36,855 nucleotides of DNA, taken from Clostridia bacterium (GTDB lineage: Bacteria; Bacillota; Clostridia; Christensenellales; Aristaeellaceae). Location: NCBI GenBank assembly GCA_017469025.1, contig JAFUHD010000140.1:1-36855 (forward strand), written 5' to 3'. The notes under the pieces are model-generated. The model had not been told where the DNA came from, did not search any database, and worked only from the letters and a program-made list of their open reading frames with translations. Of the stretch, positions 1-7,865 are shown piece after piece; the first letter of the stretch is position 1; each line of letters opens with the position of its first letter. Position numbers and translations under genes: made by a program.

Positions 1-492
1 CTGGATGAGAACGGCAACCTGCCGACCATTGGCCGCATCTTCCTTGTTGACAGCTGCGCCACTGTCGCGGGTGCCCTGTTCGGCCTGACCACCGTCACAA
101 CATACGTAGAATCCGCCTCTGGTGTTGAAGCCGGCGGACGTACTGGTCTGACCGCCGTGGTAACCGCCTGCTGTTTCTTCCTTTCCATGTTCTTTGCCCC
201 GTTGTTCCTGATGGTCCCGACTGCGGCCACTGCTCCCGCGCTGGTTATTATCGGTATTTCCATGATGCAGACCCTTAAAGACGTCGACTTCAAGAACGTT
301 GAATGGTTCCCCGTCGGCCTCATGGTCATCGTTTCCATTTTCGGCGGTATCGCAAATGGCATTGCACTCGGTCTGGTATCCTATTGCATCACCCACTATG
401 CCCGCTATATCTTCACCGACAGCCGCAGCAAGGCACCTTCTCTCTTTACCCTCATCATTACCATACTCTGCTGCCTGCAGTTCATCGGCTGA
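1..492 (+). CDS. NCS2-family purine permease, 3' part (AzgA/PbuG type)
   Basis: This is the C-terminal 163 residues of a membrane permease whose start lies before the window. The stretch TTYVESASGVEAGGRTGLTA near the beginning is the hallmark of the AzgA/PbuG branch of NCS2 transporters, which import hypoxanthine, guanine or adenine by proton symport. Several hydrophobic segments follow (LFLMVPTAATAPALVIIGIS, then two more up to the C-terminus). The stop codon is 25 bases before the ATG of the adenine deaminase gene, so the two probably share a transcript and supply and deaminate adenine. The exact purine cannot be told from this part. A purine riboswitch could lie upstream, outside the window. 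Confidence 0.9.
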   Translation: MDENGNLPTIGRIFLVDSCATVAGALFGLTTVTTYVESASGVEAGGRTGLTAVVTACCFFLSMFFAPLFLMVPTAATAPALVIIGISMMQTLKDVDFKNVEWFPVGLMVIVSIFGGIANGIALGLVSYCITHYARYIFTDSRSKAPSLFTLIITILCCLQFIG

Positions 493-517
493 AATCATCT
501 TAGAAAGGATATTTGTT

Positions 518-2290
518 ATGCAGCTCATCAAAAACAAGGACAGATCCCGTCTGACACGGGCTGCCCTCGGTAAAATGCCCTGTGACCTTGCCATCGACAA
601 TGTGAAGCTCGTTAACGTCCTGACCGGTGAGATCTATCCCGCCGGCGTAGACATACTTGATGGTGTCATTGTCCGCGTGCGTATGCATGGTGAACCCTGC
701 ATGCCTGCAGCCATGGAAACACTGGATGGCGGCGGACACTATCTCCTGCCAGGATTTATTGATGTCCACATGCATATTGAATCCACCATGATGGTTCCTG
801 AAAACTTCGGCAAGGCAGCTGTTGTCTGGGGAACCACTACCGCAGTTACAGATCCGCATGAAATTGGAAACGTAATGGGAATCCCCGGTGTACGATACAT
901 GCTTGAAAGTGCACGACGCTCTCCGCTGCGTATCTACACACTGGCGCCAAGCTGTGTTCCCTCCGTCCCGCACCTGGAGGGCGCCGGAGCTGCATTCTTT
1001 AAAAAAGAAGTCGCTGAGCTGCTTTGCGATGAGGATGTCATCGGCGTTGCCGAGGTCATGGATTACATCGGCGTTATCAATGATGACCCCAGAATGCACG
1101 AAATCATCGATGCAGGCATAGAAGCCGGCGGCTTCATTCAGGGACATGCCCCGTATGTTATGGGAAATGATCTGTGTGCCTACCTGTGCGGCGGCCCAGT
1201 CAGCGATCATGAAGTCCGTATGGCCTCTGAGCTGTCAGAAAAACTGCGTATGGGCATGCATGTCAATATCAAATCCTCTTCCCTTTCAGACACTGTCCAG
1301 GAATTTCTAAAGGGCATCAAGAATGTACCGATCCATGATCAGGTATCGCTGTGCACCGACGATGTACACGCGGCAGATCTGCTCACTACTGGCCATATCA
1401 ATCACATCGTAAACGAATGCGTCAAGGGTGGTATAGAGCCAATGGATGCCATGCGCTTTGGCACCTGCAATGCTGCCCGTGAGCTGCATTTTGAAGATGC
1501 CGGTGCAATCGCTCCAGGTTATGTTGCAGACCTGCAGCTGGTTGAAGACCTGCAGTTTGATAAGCGGCCTCTTGCCGTGTATGTTGCCGGCAAACTGGTT
1601 GCCAAAGACGGAAAGCTGATCGGAACTGAAGCCAGCGAAGCCGCCATGCCTGGGGTCAATACCGTCAATATCCCCCAGATTACATCACCGGATGTCTTCG
1701 GTATCCATTCCGAAAAATCTGAAGAAAAACTGCTCGTTTTCAGTGCTTCAAGAGAAAGCATGACACCCGGCCAGAAAGCCGTATACCGTTGTTTCCCTGT
1801 TGAAAACGGTCTCGTCCGCATTCCGGACCTCAACGAAAATCAGTTCATCAGTGTTGTCAACCGGCATGGTTCCGGTGATATGACCACCGTCATCTGCAGC
1901 GATTTTCATCTGCTCCATGGCTGCGTAGCCTCAACAATCTCACACGATTCACACAATATGACAATCGCCTACCGGACGCCTGAAGATGCTTACGTGGCAG
2001 CCAAAGAACTCGAGCGTATCGGCGGAGGTATGTGCTATGTCGAGGACGGCAAGGTAGTCTATTCACTCCCGCTGCCTGTCGCAGGACTCATGTCACCATT
2101 GACTGTCGATCTGATTGCACCTGCAATTCAAAAAATGGATGAAGCCGTTGAGCACGCCTCCGAGCACCTGAGTCCAATGCTGCTTGCTATCGCCATTCTG
2201 GCACTTCCGGTTCGTCCCGGCATTATCATCACTGACCGCGGTGTAGTCCGCGGTGATACCCTGGAATTCATTCCGCAGCGTCTTGATTAA
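518..2290 (+). CDS. ade: adenine deaminase
   Basis: The 590-residue product is a metal-dependent amidohydrolase that converts adenine to hypoxanthine and ammonia in purine salvage. The metal-binding segment GFIDVHMHIESTM, the downstream TAVTDPHEIGNV segment and the GHAPYVMG segment (His ligand) are all in place, and the length fits the Ade family (about 570-600). The open frame extends further upstream, but the ATG at 518 is chosen because AGAAAGGA lies 8-15 bases before it and homology begins right after it. It follows a purine permease gene, which supports a salvage role. All recognisable motifs are intact. Confidence 0.95.
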   Translation: MQLIKNKDRSRLTRAALGKMPCDLAIDNVKLVNVLTGEIYPAGVDILDGVIVRVRMHGEPCMPAAMETLDGGGHYLLPGFIDVHMHIESTMMVPENFGKAAVVWGTTTAVTDPHEIGNVMGIPGVRYMLESARRSPLRIYTLAPSCVPSVPHLEGAGAAFFKKEVAELLCDEDVIGVAEVMDYIGVINDDPRMHEIIDAGIEAGGFIQGHAPYVMGNDLCAYLCGGPVSDHEVRMASELSEKLRMGMHVNIKSSSLSDTVQEFLKGIKNVPIHDQVSLCTDDVHAADLLTTGHINHIVNECVKGGIEPMDAMRFGTCNAARELHFEDAGAIAPGYVADLQLVEDLQFDKRPLAVYVAGKLVAKDGKLIGTEASEAAMPGVNTVNIPQITSPDVFGIHSEKSEEKLLVFSASRESMTPGQKAVYRCFPVENGLVRIPDLNENQFISVVNRHGSGDMTTVICSDFHLLHGCVASTISHDSHNMTIAYRTPEDAYVAAKELERIGGGMCYVEDGKVVYSLPLPVAGLMSPLTVDLIAPAIQKMDEAVEHASEHLSPMLLAIAILALPVRPGIIITDRGVVRGDTLEFIPQRLD

Positions 2291-2322
2291 ATAACGCACA
2301 TTTTCCGTATGAGCGAAATCAT

Positions 2323-2350
2323 AATCAGCCCCGCATATGCGGGGCTGATT
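2323..2350. terminator. perfect palindromic hairpin after ade
   Basis: A 28-base perfect palindrome with arms AATCAGCCCCGCAT / ATGCGGGGCTGATT lies 32 bases after the ade stop and 22 bases before the convergent radical SAM stop. The T tract is weak on both sides (GTATTT on plus). It probably works as a bidirectional terminator between convergent genes. Confidence 0.65.
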
Positions 2351-2372
2351 GTATTTACACAGATCAATGCAT

Positions 2373-3254
2373 TTATACTATGTCAAACAGGCTCAATTGC
2401 GTGTATTTCTCAGGAAGTTCATTCATAAAACCAAAGCATTCATCCGGGCTTGAAAGAATGCCATGCGCCTTGCAGATCGTTTGAAAACAGTCCTTCAGTG
2501 CCTTTGCATTGGGGCTTGGCAGTTCATACGCATTTCCATAGCACTGAATATAGCGCTGCTTCATTCCAGGAAAAAAACTGTCCAACGCCTTATAGTAGTA
2601 TTCCCTGTCACCTTCCCGCAGCGTTAACCCCATTCCAAAGTCAATAATGCCCCTGACGCCGACACGAATGCACTCATTCAGAATGGATGTAACATTTTCC
2701 ACAGTATCGTTGATAAACGGCAAAATCGGTGTCAGCCATACAATCGTCGGAATGCCTCTTTTTTGCATTTCCTCCAGCACCTGAATTCTGCGTTTGGTAT
2801 TGCATACATTTGGCTCCACTATTCTGCACAGTTCATCATCATAGGTCGTCAGCGTAATCTGCACGACACATTTTGCAGAACGATTTATCTCATCCAAAAG
2901 ATCAATATCCTGAAGGATACGGTCTGACTTTGTCTGTATGGCTGCACCAAAGCCGTATTTATGAACGACCTCAAGGCATTTTCTTGTAAGGCGCAGTTCT
3001 TCCTCACAATGCATATACGGGTCTGACATGGCACCGGTTCCAATCATGCACCTGTGTCTTTTGGCTTTCAGTTCCTTTTCAAGCAGCTCCGGCGCATTCT
3101 GCTTTACCTCTATGTCTTCAAACGGATGCGTGAACTGATAACATCTGCTCCTGCTGTCACAGTAAATGCATCCATGGCTGCAGCCACGATATATATTCAT
3201 TCCAAAGAAGCCATGCCTGCCAGTCAGCAATCCTTTGGCATTTACAAAATGCAT
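2373..3254 (-). CDS. SplB-like radical SAM protein
   Basis: The 293-residue product has the radical SAM cluster motif C-x3-C-x2-C (GCSHGCIYC, Cys25, Cys29, Cys32) close to the N-terminus. The family is that of spore photoproduct lyase-like proteins (COG1533/Rv2578c type), as shown by the N-terminal FFGMNIYRGCSHGCIYC, the GTGAMSDPYMHCE segment and the QITLTTYDDELCRIVEPN segment. Such proteins are found in most Bacillota; most lack a proven substrate, so calling it a photoproduct lyase would be too strong. It converges on ade and lies downstream of a decayed region. The ATG follows the remnant gene by only four bases; no strong ribosome binding site is seen. Confidence 0.8.
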   Translation of the reverse strand: MHFVNAKGLLTGRHGFFGMNIYRGCSHGCIYCDSRSRCYQFTHPFEDIEVKQNAPELLEKELKAKRHRCMIGTGAMSDPYMHCEEELRLTRKCLEVVHKYGFGAAIQTKSDRILQDIDLLDEINRSAKCVVQITLTTYDDELCRIVEPNVCNTKRRIQVLEEMQKRGIPTIVWLTPILPFINDTVENVTSILNECIRVGVRGIIDFGMGLTLREGDREYYYKALDSFFPGMKQRYIQCYGNAYELPSPNAKALKDCFQTICKAHGILSSPDECFGFMNELPEKYTQLSLFDIV

Positions 3255-3258
3255 CTTG

Positions 3259-3410
3259 TCAGTTCTCCCTGGTTTTTATCGGATGCCGGATCACGGTTTT
3301 CAATTTTTGAGGTGTGACGCGCCTCGGATCTGAAAGATAGATTTCATGATGCAGACGGGTATCTGTGATATCCAGCACATGTCCATACATCGAATACCAT
3401 TGACTGGCCG
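3259..3410 (-). pseudogene. C-terminal remnant of a GyrI-like protein
   Basis: About 48 codons at the 3' end match the end of the intact GyrI-like gene at 4387-5022: TRLHHEIYLSDPRRVTPQKL and KTVIRHPIK here, against ERLHHEIYLSDPRRSDPVKL and KTVIRHPIRKA there. The rest of the gene is missing, because the sequence immediately upstream belongs to an unrelated frame that stops at 3413. I read it as a truncated paralogue. An open frame runs up to 3465 but the homology does not. Confidence 0.75.
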
Positions 3411-3412
3411 GA

Positions 3413-3837
3413 TCACCTTTCAAAATCCTCGCCGAGCATCTCTTTTCCGATTTCCACGCCCACATCTACGACGTGTGCCACACCAAGAACCTGTTCATGC
3501 AAAGCCTCTATCGTAGTGAATTCAATCTCGTGATATATTGAAAGCTCTGTTGCAAAACTATACTGCTCCACATAGATTCTGTATTCTGGGCATTTCTTTC
3601 TAATTACATTTGCCAACCGTATTGCATCCTTTAATCTGATGCAACAGCTCCCACAGTAATCCGAAAGGAGCACTCTACCATTAAACACATCGCATACATG
3701 TGTGAAGCTTCGTCTGACATTTTGAAGTGGAATATACACATAAAAACCTTGATTATTACTGTATGGAATACCAGCTTTTTCAGATATTCCGCATATTCTT
3801 TTTTAATTCTCTTCGTTAGCTCTTCATCAGATTTCAT
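3413..3837 (-). pseudogene. unrecognised protein, broken by a one-base frameshift
   Basis: Two overlapping frames join into one coherent product of about 141 residues. It begins MKSDEELTKRIKKEYAEYL at 3837, passes through an AAAAAG run at 3775-3780, and continues in the -1 frame as KAGIPYSNNQGFYVYIPLQN, ending GEDFER at 3413. GTAGGA lies just before the ATG. The product has a charged N-terminus and a Cys pair (DYCGSCC), but I recognise no family. One lost A in the run would explain the break. A -1 ribosomal slip on AAA-AAG would give the same protein, so a functional gene is not excluded. Confidence 0.5.
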
Positions 3838-3850
3838 ATTCCTACCTCAT

Positions 3851-4130
3851 CTACCCCATCTTCTGACAAAACAGATACGCTCCATCTGTTTTGAATTCAA
3901 CAGGGTTTGCTGAATTAAAATGAAACCCCTCAAACAGTTCAAACGTAATTTTCTGCTCAAGCGTAAACGGTTCATGTTCAAAATGAATTGTCACATATCT
4001 TCTTTCGTCGTGTTCAAATGATTTCTGGTTGTTTGTGACTTTCCTTCGCCTAGGGTTTAAGCAATGTCTCTTTCATCTTCTCACGCAGATCATCAAAAGT
4101 CCATAGCAAGATATCAATTCCGATTATCAT
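3851..4130 (-). pseudogene. frameshifted remnant of an unrecognised gene
   Basis: This part of the 3838-4386 gap reads as broken coding sequence on the minus strand. A frame starting at 4130 (MIIGIDILLWTFDDLREKMK) stops at a TAG inside ETLLKP. The neighbouring frame continues from LNPRRRKVTNNQKSFEHDE through HFEHEPFTLEQKITFELFEG to a stop at 3851. The composition and the smooth join suggest one former gene with an indel near 4045. No family is recognised and no ribosome binding site is clear. Confidence 0.4.
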
Positions 4131-4219
4131 TATACTTCAATATTCCTGAATCATCAACGTTTTCTTCGTTTCCAAATGCTGAAAAGAGCCGCGAACGGCT
4201 TCAACCATTTTCAATGCTT

Positions 4220-4369
4220 TCAAACACCTGTGGAATTCCATAAAAAGCGAGGCGCATGAAAGCTCTCCCTCAATTCTCTCACGCTGCAGCCCAGCCCGTT
4301 TTCCTCCAACCTGATCCGTCCGCCCTGTTCCAGCTTCTTCAAAGCATAATATGCTTCTGTGTACTTCAT
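4220..4369 (-). CDS. small hypothetical ORF or gene fragment downstream of the GyrI-like gene
   Basis: A 49-codon frame (MKYTEAYYALKKLEQGGRIR at its start, ending FLWNSTGV) begins 17 bases after the stop of the GyrI-like gene on the same strand. It is rich in charged helix-forming residues and looks like protein rather than noise. It ends abruptly, and more protein-like fragments in other frames follow (MVEAVRGSFQHLETKKTLMI). It may be the 5' part of a further decayed gene. No function is proposed. Confidence 0.35.
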   Translation of the reverse strand: MKYTEAYYALKKLEQGGRIRLEENGLGCSVRELRESFHAPRFLWNSTGV

Positions 4370-4386
4370 GCCAAGGTATGTGTTCC

Positions 4387-5022
4387 CTACGCTTTCCGAA
4401 TCGGATGACGGATGACCGTTTTTAGCTTTACCGGATCGCTCCTGCGTGGGTCGCTCAGATAGATCTCATGATGAAGCCGTTCCGCCGAAAAGTCCTCCGC
4501 GTATCCCTGTTTTTTGGCATACTGTCTCATAGCTGTTACCGTACGGGGCTCATCGTCATACGGACCAATATGCATACACTGCACGCAGAGCCCCTCTGCG
4601 ATGGTCGCGTATTCGACAGCGGAAAAGTCCGTTTTTTTCTTTATGGTCGCTTCCTTCAATGCCCAATCAAACTCGTCCTTTGTGACGAACTCCGGAAGAC
4701 AGATCGCGGAGATCCAATGAAAATCCTCCTTATGTGCATAGTCAAAGTCTTCCACCCCCGGCTGCCACCAGAATCCCTCCAGCGGCGGAACGGAATATTG
4801 GAAAAAGCCAGGAATCTGATGTTCCGTCTTATAGCTCATTTTCAAGGTATACGCGATGCCGTAGAGCAGTCCGATCGCGGTTTTATATGTGCCGTTCTCA
4901 TCATTGGGATTCCCTTTGCCGCGGACAGCAATATAATTCATCTCCGGGACTTCAATGATAGAAGGTGTAGGTTTGGGCTGGTAAAGGTCTTTATATTCCT
5001 TCTTGAAATCAAACGCTGCCAT
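4387..5022 (-). CDS. GyrI-like small-molecule-binding domain protein
   Basis: The 211-residue product matches the stand-alone GyrI-like family (COG4832). Diagnostic segments are EVPEMNYIAVRGKGNPNDEN near the N-terminus, IPGFFQYSVPPLEGFWW in the middle and RLHHEIYLSDPRRSDPVKL at the end. Proteins of this fold bind hydrophobic or cationic small molecules, and some hydrolyse cyclopropanoid toxins; the ligand here is unknown. The ATG at 5022 is preferred over one nine codons upstream because AAGGGGGAT lies directly before it. It overlaps by 14 bases the end of a broken XRE-like regulator. Remnants of two similar genes flank it, so this is the survivor of a small paralogue cluster. Confidence 0.8.
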   Translation of the reverse strand: MAAFDFKKEYKDLYQPKPTPSIIEVPEMNYIAVRGKGNPNDENGTYKTAIGLLYGIAYTLKMSYKTEHQIPGFFQYSVPPLEGFWWQPGVEDFDYAHKEDFHWISAICLPEFVTKDEFDWALKEATIKKKTDFSAVEYATIAEGLCVQCMHIGPYDDEPRTVTAMRQYAKKQGYAEDFSAERLHHEIYLSDPRRSDPVKLKTVIRHPIRKA

Positions 5023-5235
5023 CTGCTGATCCCCCTTCCCGTTTTTCACATGTTAATCTGACATCACATCTCAGATTTTCCAGCAAGAATGTTTTATTGA
5101 CAAGCTGCTCCTTGCCATTCACATTCCTGCAGATATAAGCTGTGGAAGATCCCAGATCCTGTGCAATACCCGCCTGTGTCCTGATTCCTCTATGCACTTT
5201 GTTCTCGCGTCCAGTTCGATATTGTTAAAAAGCAT
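5009..5235 (-). pseudogene. frameshifted XRE-like HTH regulator
   Basis: A frame from ATG 5235 reads MLFNNIELDARTKCIEESG. The other frame then carries RTQAGIAQDLGSSTAYICRN and VNGKEQLVNKTFLLENLRCD up to a stop at 5009. Joined, they look like a short Cro/CI-type DNA-binding protein (a TQxxIAxxLGxSxxYIxR helix-turn-helix). A change of one or two bases near GAATCAGGACACAGG separates the frames. Its end overlaps the start of the GyrI-like gene, so it was probably the regulator of that gene. The family call rests on the helix-turn-helix pattern only. Confidence 0.45.
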
Positions 5236-5307
5236 ACGCACTGTCTTTTTTTGTAAATTCAGTGGAGTAACAGCTTGACTCTTTAAAGCAGAAAAATGTG
5301 AGCTTTT

Positions 5308-5444
5308 CTACTGTCTGCCGAGAAAAACACCATCCTCCACATTTGGGTTTCCGCTGCTACGGACTGCAGAATAGTTCATCTTAAGGACCATAAGGATTAC
5401 TGGAGTATCCTTAGATATATAGCTTTCTTATCATCAAATGCCAT
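5308..5444 (-). pseudogene. N-terminal remnant of a second GyrI-like gene
   Basis: From an ATG at 5444 the sequence reads MAFDDKKAIYL and then, after a frame change, DTPVILMVLKMNYSAVRSSG and NPNVEDGVF before stopping at 5308. The intact gene reads MAAFDFKKEYKDLY, TPSIIEVPEMNYIAVRGKG and NPNDENG in the same order. This is the first ~45 codons of a degraded paralogue; the rest is missing. Confidence 0.7.
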
Positions 5445-5454
5445 CTCATCCGCA

Positions 5455-5865
5455 TCATTTGTCTTTCAAATCAAATGGTTTGTTCCATGAACCAATCTCG
5501 ATCAGATTCCCTTCTGGATCTGCTATGTAACAGGTTCTCTGTCCCCACGGTTCCAGTTCCGGTTCCAGTACCGGTGCTGCTCCATTCTCCACGGCATTTC
5601 TGAATGCAGCATCAACCTCATCAAACGTATCCACATAAAGTGCAATTTCAAAATGACCATTCAGACCCATGACATACTCATATCTCCGGTTTGTCATTTT
5701 TTCAAAGTCTTTTCTGCGGTATAGCATGAAAAGCGTTCCATCCTTTACGAGGTACACATTCGAAGTATCTTCCGTTTCCCTGATTTCGAATCCAAGAACG
5801 TCCCTGTAAAACCGAATCATTTTTGACATGTCATCAACCAGCAATCCCATTCCATCCAGTTTCAT
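5455..5865 (-). CDS. VOC (glyoxalase/bleomycin-resistance fold) protein
   Basis: The 136-residue product is a vicinal-oxygen-chelate domain protein. It has the paired beta-alpha-beta pattern with VDDMSKMIRFYRDVLGFEIR at the N-terminus and CYIADPEGNLIEIGSW at the C-terminus; the final Glu and a Glu in the central GHFEIALYVD strand are typical metal ligands. Such proteins are isomerases, dioxygenases or antibiotic-binding proteins, and the substrate cannot be told here. The ATG overlaps the TGA of the WYL regulator gene (ATGA), so translation is coupled. A longer open frame upstream is inside the regulator gene and is not used. Confidence 0.85.
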   Translation of the reverse strand: MKLDGMGLLVDDMSKMIRFYRDVLGFEIRETEDTSNVYLVKDGTLFMLYRRKDFEKMTNRRYEYVMGLNGHFEIALYVDTFDEVDAAFRNAVENGAAPVLEPELEPWGQRTCYIADPEGNLIEIGSWNKPFDLKDK

Positions 5866-6782
5866 AAAGTCCTGTCTCCCCTGTATATCATCATCATTCC
5901 ATGTGCCATCTGTGCAATTTTCTCTCTTGCCTCTATGGGTTCCAATACTTCTGCTGTATCTCCAAAGGTCATAAGCCACGTGATCAGATTATCCATATCT
6001 GTGTAATCAGCCGTGAAAAGCAATTTGCCATCATCTGTTTCTGAAAAACAATCCGGTCCAAATTCTTCCATCAGCCGCCATTTTTGATTCTGTTCAAACA
6101 ATGCTTTGACTTTGATTCCACCTGGAAAAAGCCTTTCATTGGACAGGTCTGGCAGTGGCGCTTCCCTGCGTTCAAATGTCTCTCTGAGTTTCTGAACATC
6201 GGCCATACGGTTCAGTTTGAACAGCCGGAATGCTTTTCTGTCTACACAAAAGCCCCATAAATACCAGCTTGACCACCGGAATACGAGATAATACGGCTCA
6301 ATTTTTCTTTCGCTTTCTCCGGATGGTGCATAATAATGAAATCTGATCATCTGTCCCTTTTCAACCGCATCCTGTATCGCCTCGATCTTGGGAACCAGAG
6401 TCTTACGATACCACGATGACAGGTCGATCAGAATGTTGTCTCTTCCAACGATAAAATCAGATGCACCTGCCTGGATTTTCTCCATCAGCCGGCTGTAATA
6501 ATTGCTGCCGCTGACACTGTCGAGACTTCTCAGACCAGCAAGTATCATCTGCATATCTTTTGTCGTCAGTATGGTTCTGTCCAGCCGATAGCCATTCATG
6601 ATACTGAAGCCGCCGCCTGTTCCCTGTAAGGACTGAATAGGAATACCCGCTCTGCAGAGATCCTCAATATCGCGATTGATTGTTCTTCTTGAAACCTCAA
6701 ACTGTTCTGCCAGTTCCGGCGCAGTTGTTTTCTCCTTCTGCAGCAGAACCGAAAGTATACCAATCTGCCTGTCAATCTTCAT
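5862..6782 (-). CDS. WYL-domain transcriptional regulator (YafY type)
   Basis: The 306-residue product has an N-terminal winged helix-turn-helix (HTH_11; TTAPELAEQFEVSRRTINRD within residues 15-45) and a WYL domain containing SSWYLWGFCVDRKAFRLFKL. WYL proteins sense ligands, possibly nucleotides or nucleic acids, and regulate nearby genes. ATG 6782 is chosen, with GAGG four bases before it; a GTG three codons upstream is the alternative. The gene is followed by an overlapping VOC-protein gene, its likely target. Two inverted repeats lie just upstream, one overlapping a -35-like TTGTCA, which suggests autoregulation. Confidence 0.9.
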   Translation of the reverse strand: MKIDRQIGILSVLLQKEKTTAPELAEQFEVSRRTINRDIEDLCRAGIPIQSLQGTGGGFSIMNGYRLDRTILTTKDMQMILAGLRSLDSVSGSNYYSRLMEKIQAGASDFIVGRDNILIDLSSWYRKTLVPKIEAIQDAVEKGQMIRFHYYAPSGESERKIEPYYLVFRWSSWYLWGFCVDRKAFRLFKLNRMADVQKLRETFERREAPLPDLSNERLFPGGIKVKALFEQNQKWRLMEEFGPDCFSETDDGKLLFTADYTDMDNLITWLMTFGDTAEVLEPIEAREKIAQMAHGMMMIYRGDRTL

Positions 6783-6816
6783 TTTCCTCACAACCTGTCT
6801 GTATCATATCACGCTT

Positions 6817-6840
6817 AACATGACAACTGTATGTCATGTT
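6817..6840. promoter_or_regulatory. inverted repeat, candidate WYL operator
   Basis: AACATGACA and TGTCATGTT form a perfect 9-base inverted repeat with a 6-base spacer, 35 bases upstream of the WYL regulator start. On the minus strand one arm includes TTGTCA, a possible -35 element. A repressor bound here would block transcription of the regulator/VOC pair. Confidence 0.5.
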
Positions 6841-6845
6841 TATTA

Positions 6846-6871
6846 CCTGTTGATCCAATTGGATCAACAGG
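6846..6871. promoter_or_regulatory. 26-base perfect palindrome between two genes
   Basis: The arms CCTGTTGATCCAA / TTGGATCAACAGG are perfectly complementary with no spacer. It lies five bases from the previous inverted repeat, between the end of the gene at 6933 and the WYL regulator. It has no T tract, so it looks more like a protein-binding site than an intrinsic terminator. Confidence 0.5.
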
Positions 6872-6932
6872 CACCTAGATATCACATTCTGAAGCATATA
6901 CTCCGGTTCTTCCGGACTGAAAATGAGCCGGA

Positions 6933-7826
6933 TCAAAACAGGTCAAGCGTGCTGCTCAGGTAAATCTCTTCACGTACATTCAACTGACATTCCGGCTTTG
7001 TCATGTAATAAAGCAGAAATTCCAGAATCAGCGCACTGCCAAGACTTCGTCCTTCGATCTTAAAGTGTGAAAAACCTGCCGGCAGATAAACATTCCTGAT
7101 ATCGTCAATTCCAATAAATGCCGGATTCTTCATGGCATCCGAAAAACGGTAACCCCTGTCTGCATACGGCGATGCACAGATATGATCCAGGCACTCCTCT
7201 CCAAGATTTTTACGGCTGACATTCTCATAGCATGCTTTCCTGTCAGGGCACTCGAACCAGCAGCACTCATTGCACAGAAACTCAATCTTTTTCTTCTGCA
7301 TATCTGAAAGTGTGTTCAGCTGTTCATATGCCTTGTTGAGTCTGAAATCAGGCACCACATATCGGAAAACAGCGCGGTTCAATTCATTTTCCAGTTGTCC
7401 GAATTCCATCAGGACTTTTGTTGTTGAAGACACAAAATAAAAACCAGGGTACGTTATCTGAAGATAATGCAGCAGCTGATCAGAGCTCACAATGATCCCG
7501 TTTTCTGCCGGACCATTCTTTTCAAACAACGCACAAAGCGCATTGCATTTTTTATCCGTCAGATGCGCTTCAGTAAGCAGCGAATTGCTGAATGTCAGAC
7601 GTGCGGATATGCCATAGTCCCGCATCAGTTCTGCTACCTTTTTCGGATCTTCATCTCCAAAGCCAACACGGCCACCACCCCACAGACAATCCGCAGGTGC
7701 ACCATATATAGAGCCAATCTCACACCAGTCATAAAAATACGTTCTGTGCTTACGATACAGCGGAAGAAATACGCGGTAGAGTTCATAAAATTCAAACAAT
7801 CCAGGCAGATGATAATATGCTTTCAT
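6933..7826 (-). CDS. Cys-rich hypothetical protein, possibly U32-peptidase-related
   Basis: The 297-residue product is not firmly recognised. It has a cysteine cluster (NECCWFECPDRKACYE, around residues 186-202) that could hold a metal or Fe-S centre. The later HFKIEGRSLGSALILEFLL resembles the FKIEGR segment of U32-type TIM-barrel proteins. The middle (GIIVSSDQLLHYLQITYPG) reads like alternating strands and helices of a barrel. I infer a distant link to U32 peptidase/hydroxylase proteins but would not assign an activity. It lies 39 bases downstream of a GNAT gene, possibly co-transcribed. The ribosome binding site is close to the ATG (AAGGAATG). Confidence 0.6.
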   Translation of the reverse strand: MKAYYHLPGLFEFYELYRVFLPLYRKHRTYFYDWCEIGSIYGAPADCLWGGGRVGFGDEDPKKVAELMRDYGISARLTFSNSLLTEAHLTDKKCNALCALFEKNGPAENGIIVSSDQLLHYLQITYPGFYFVSSTTKVLMEFGQLENELNRAVFRYVVPDFRLNKAYEQLNTLSDMQKKKIEFLCNECCWFECPDRKACYENVSRKNLGEECLDHICASPYADRGYRFSDAMKNPAFIGIDDIRNVYLPAGFSHFKIEGRSLGSALILEFLLYYMTKPECQLNVREEIYLSSTLDLF

Positions 7827-7865
7827 TCCTTATTCAACCTCAATCCGTGATAACCCTGGTGCATA

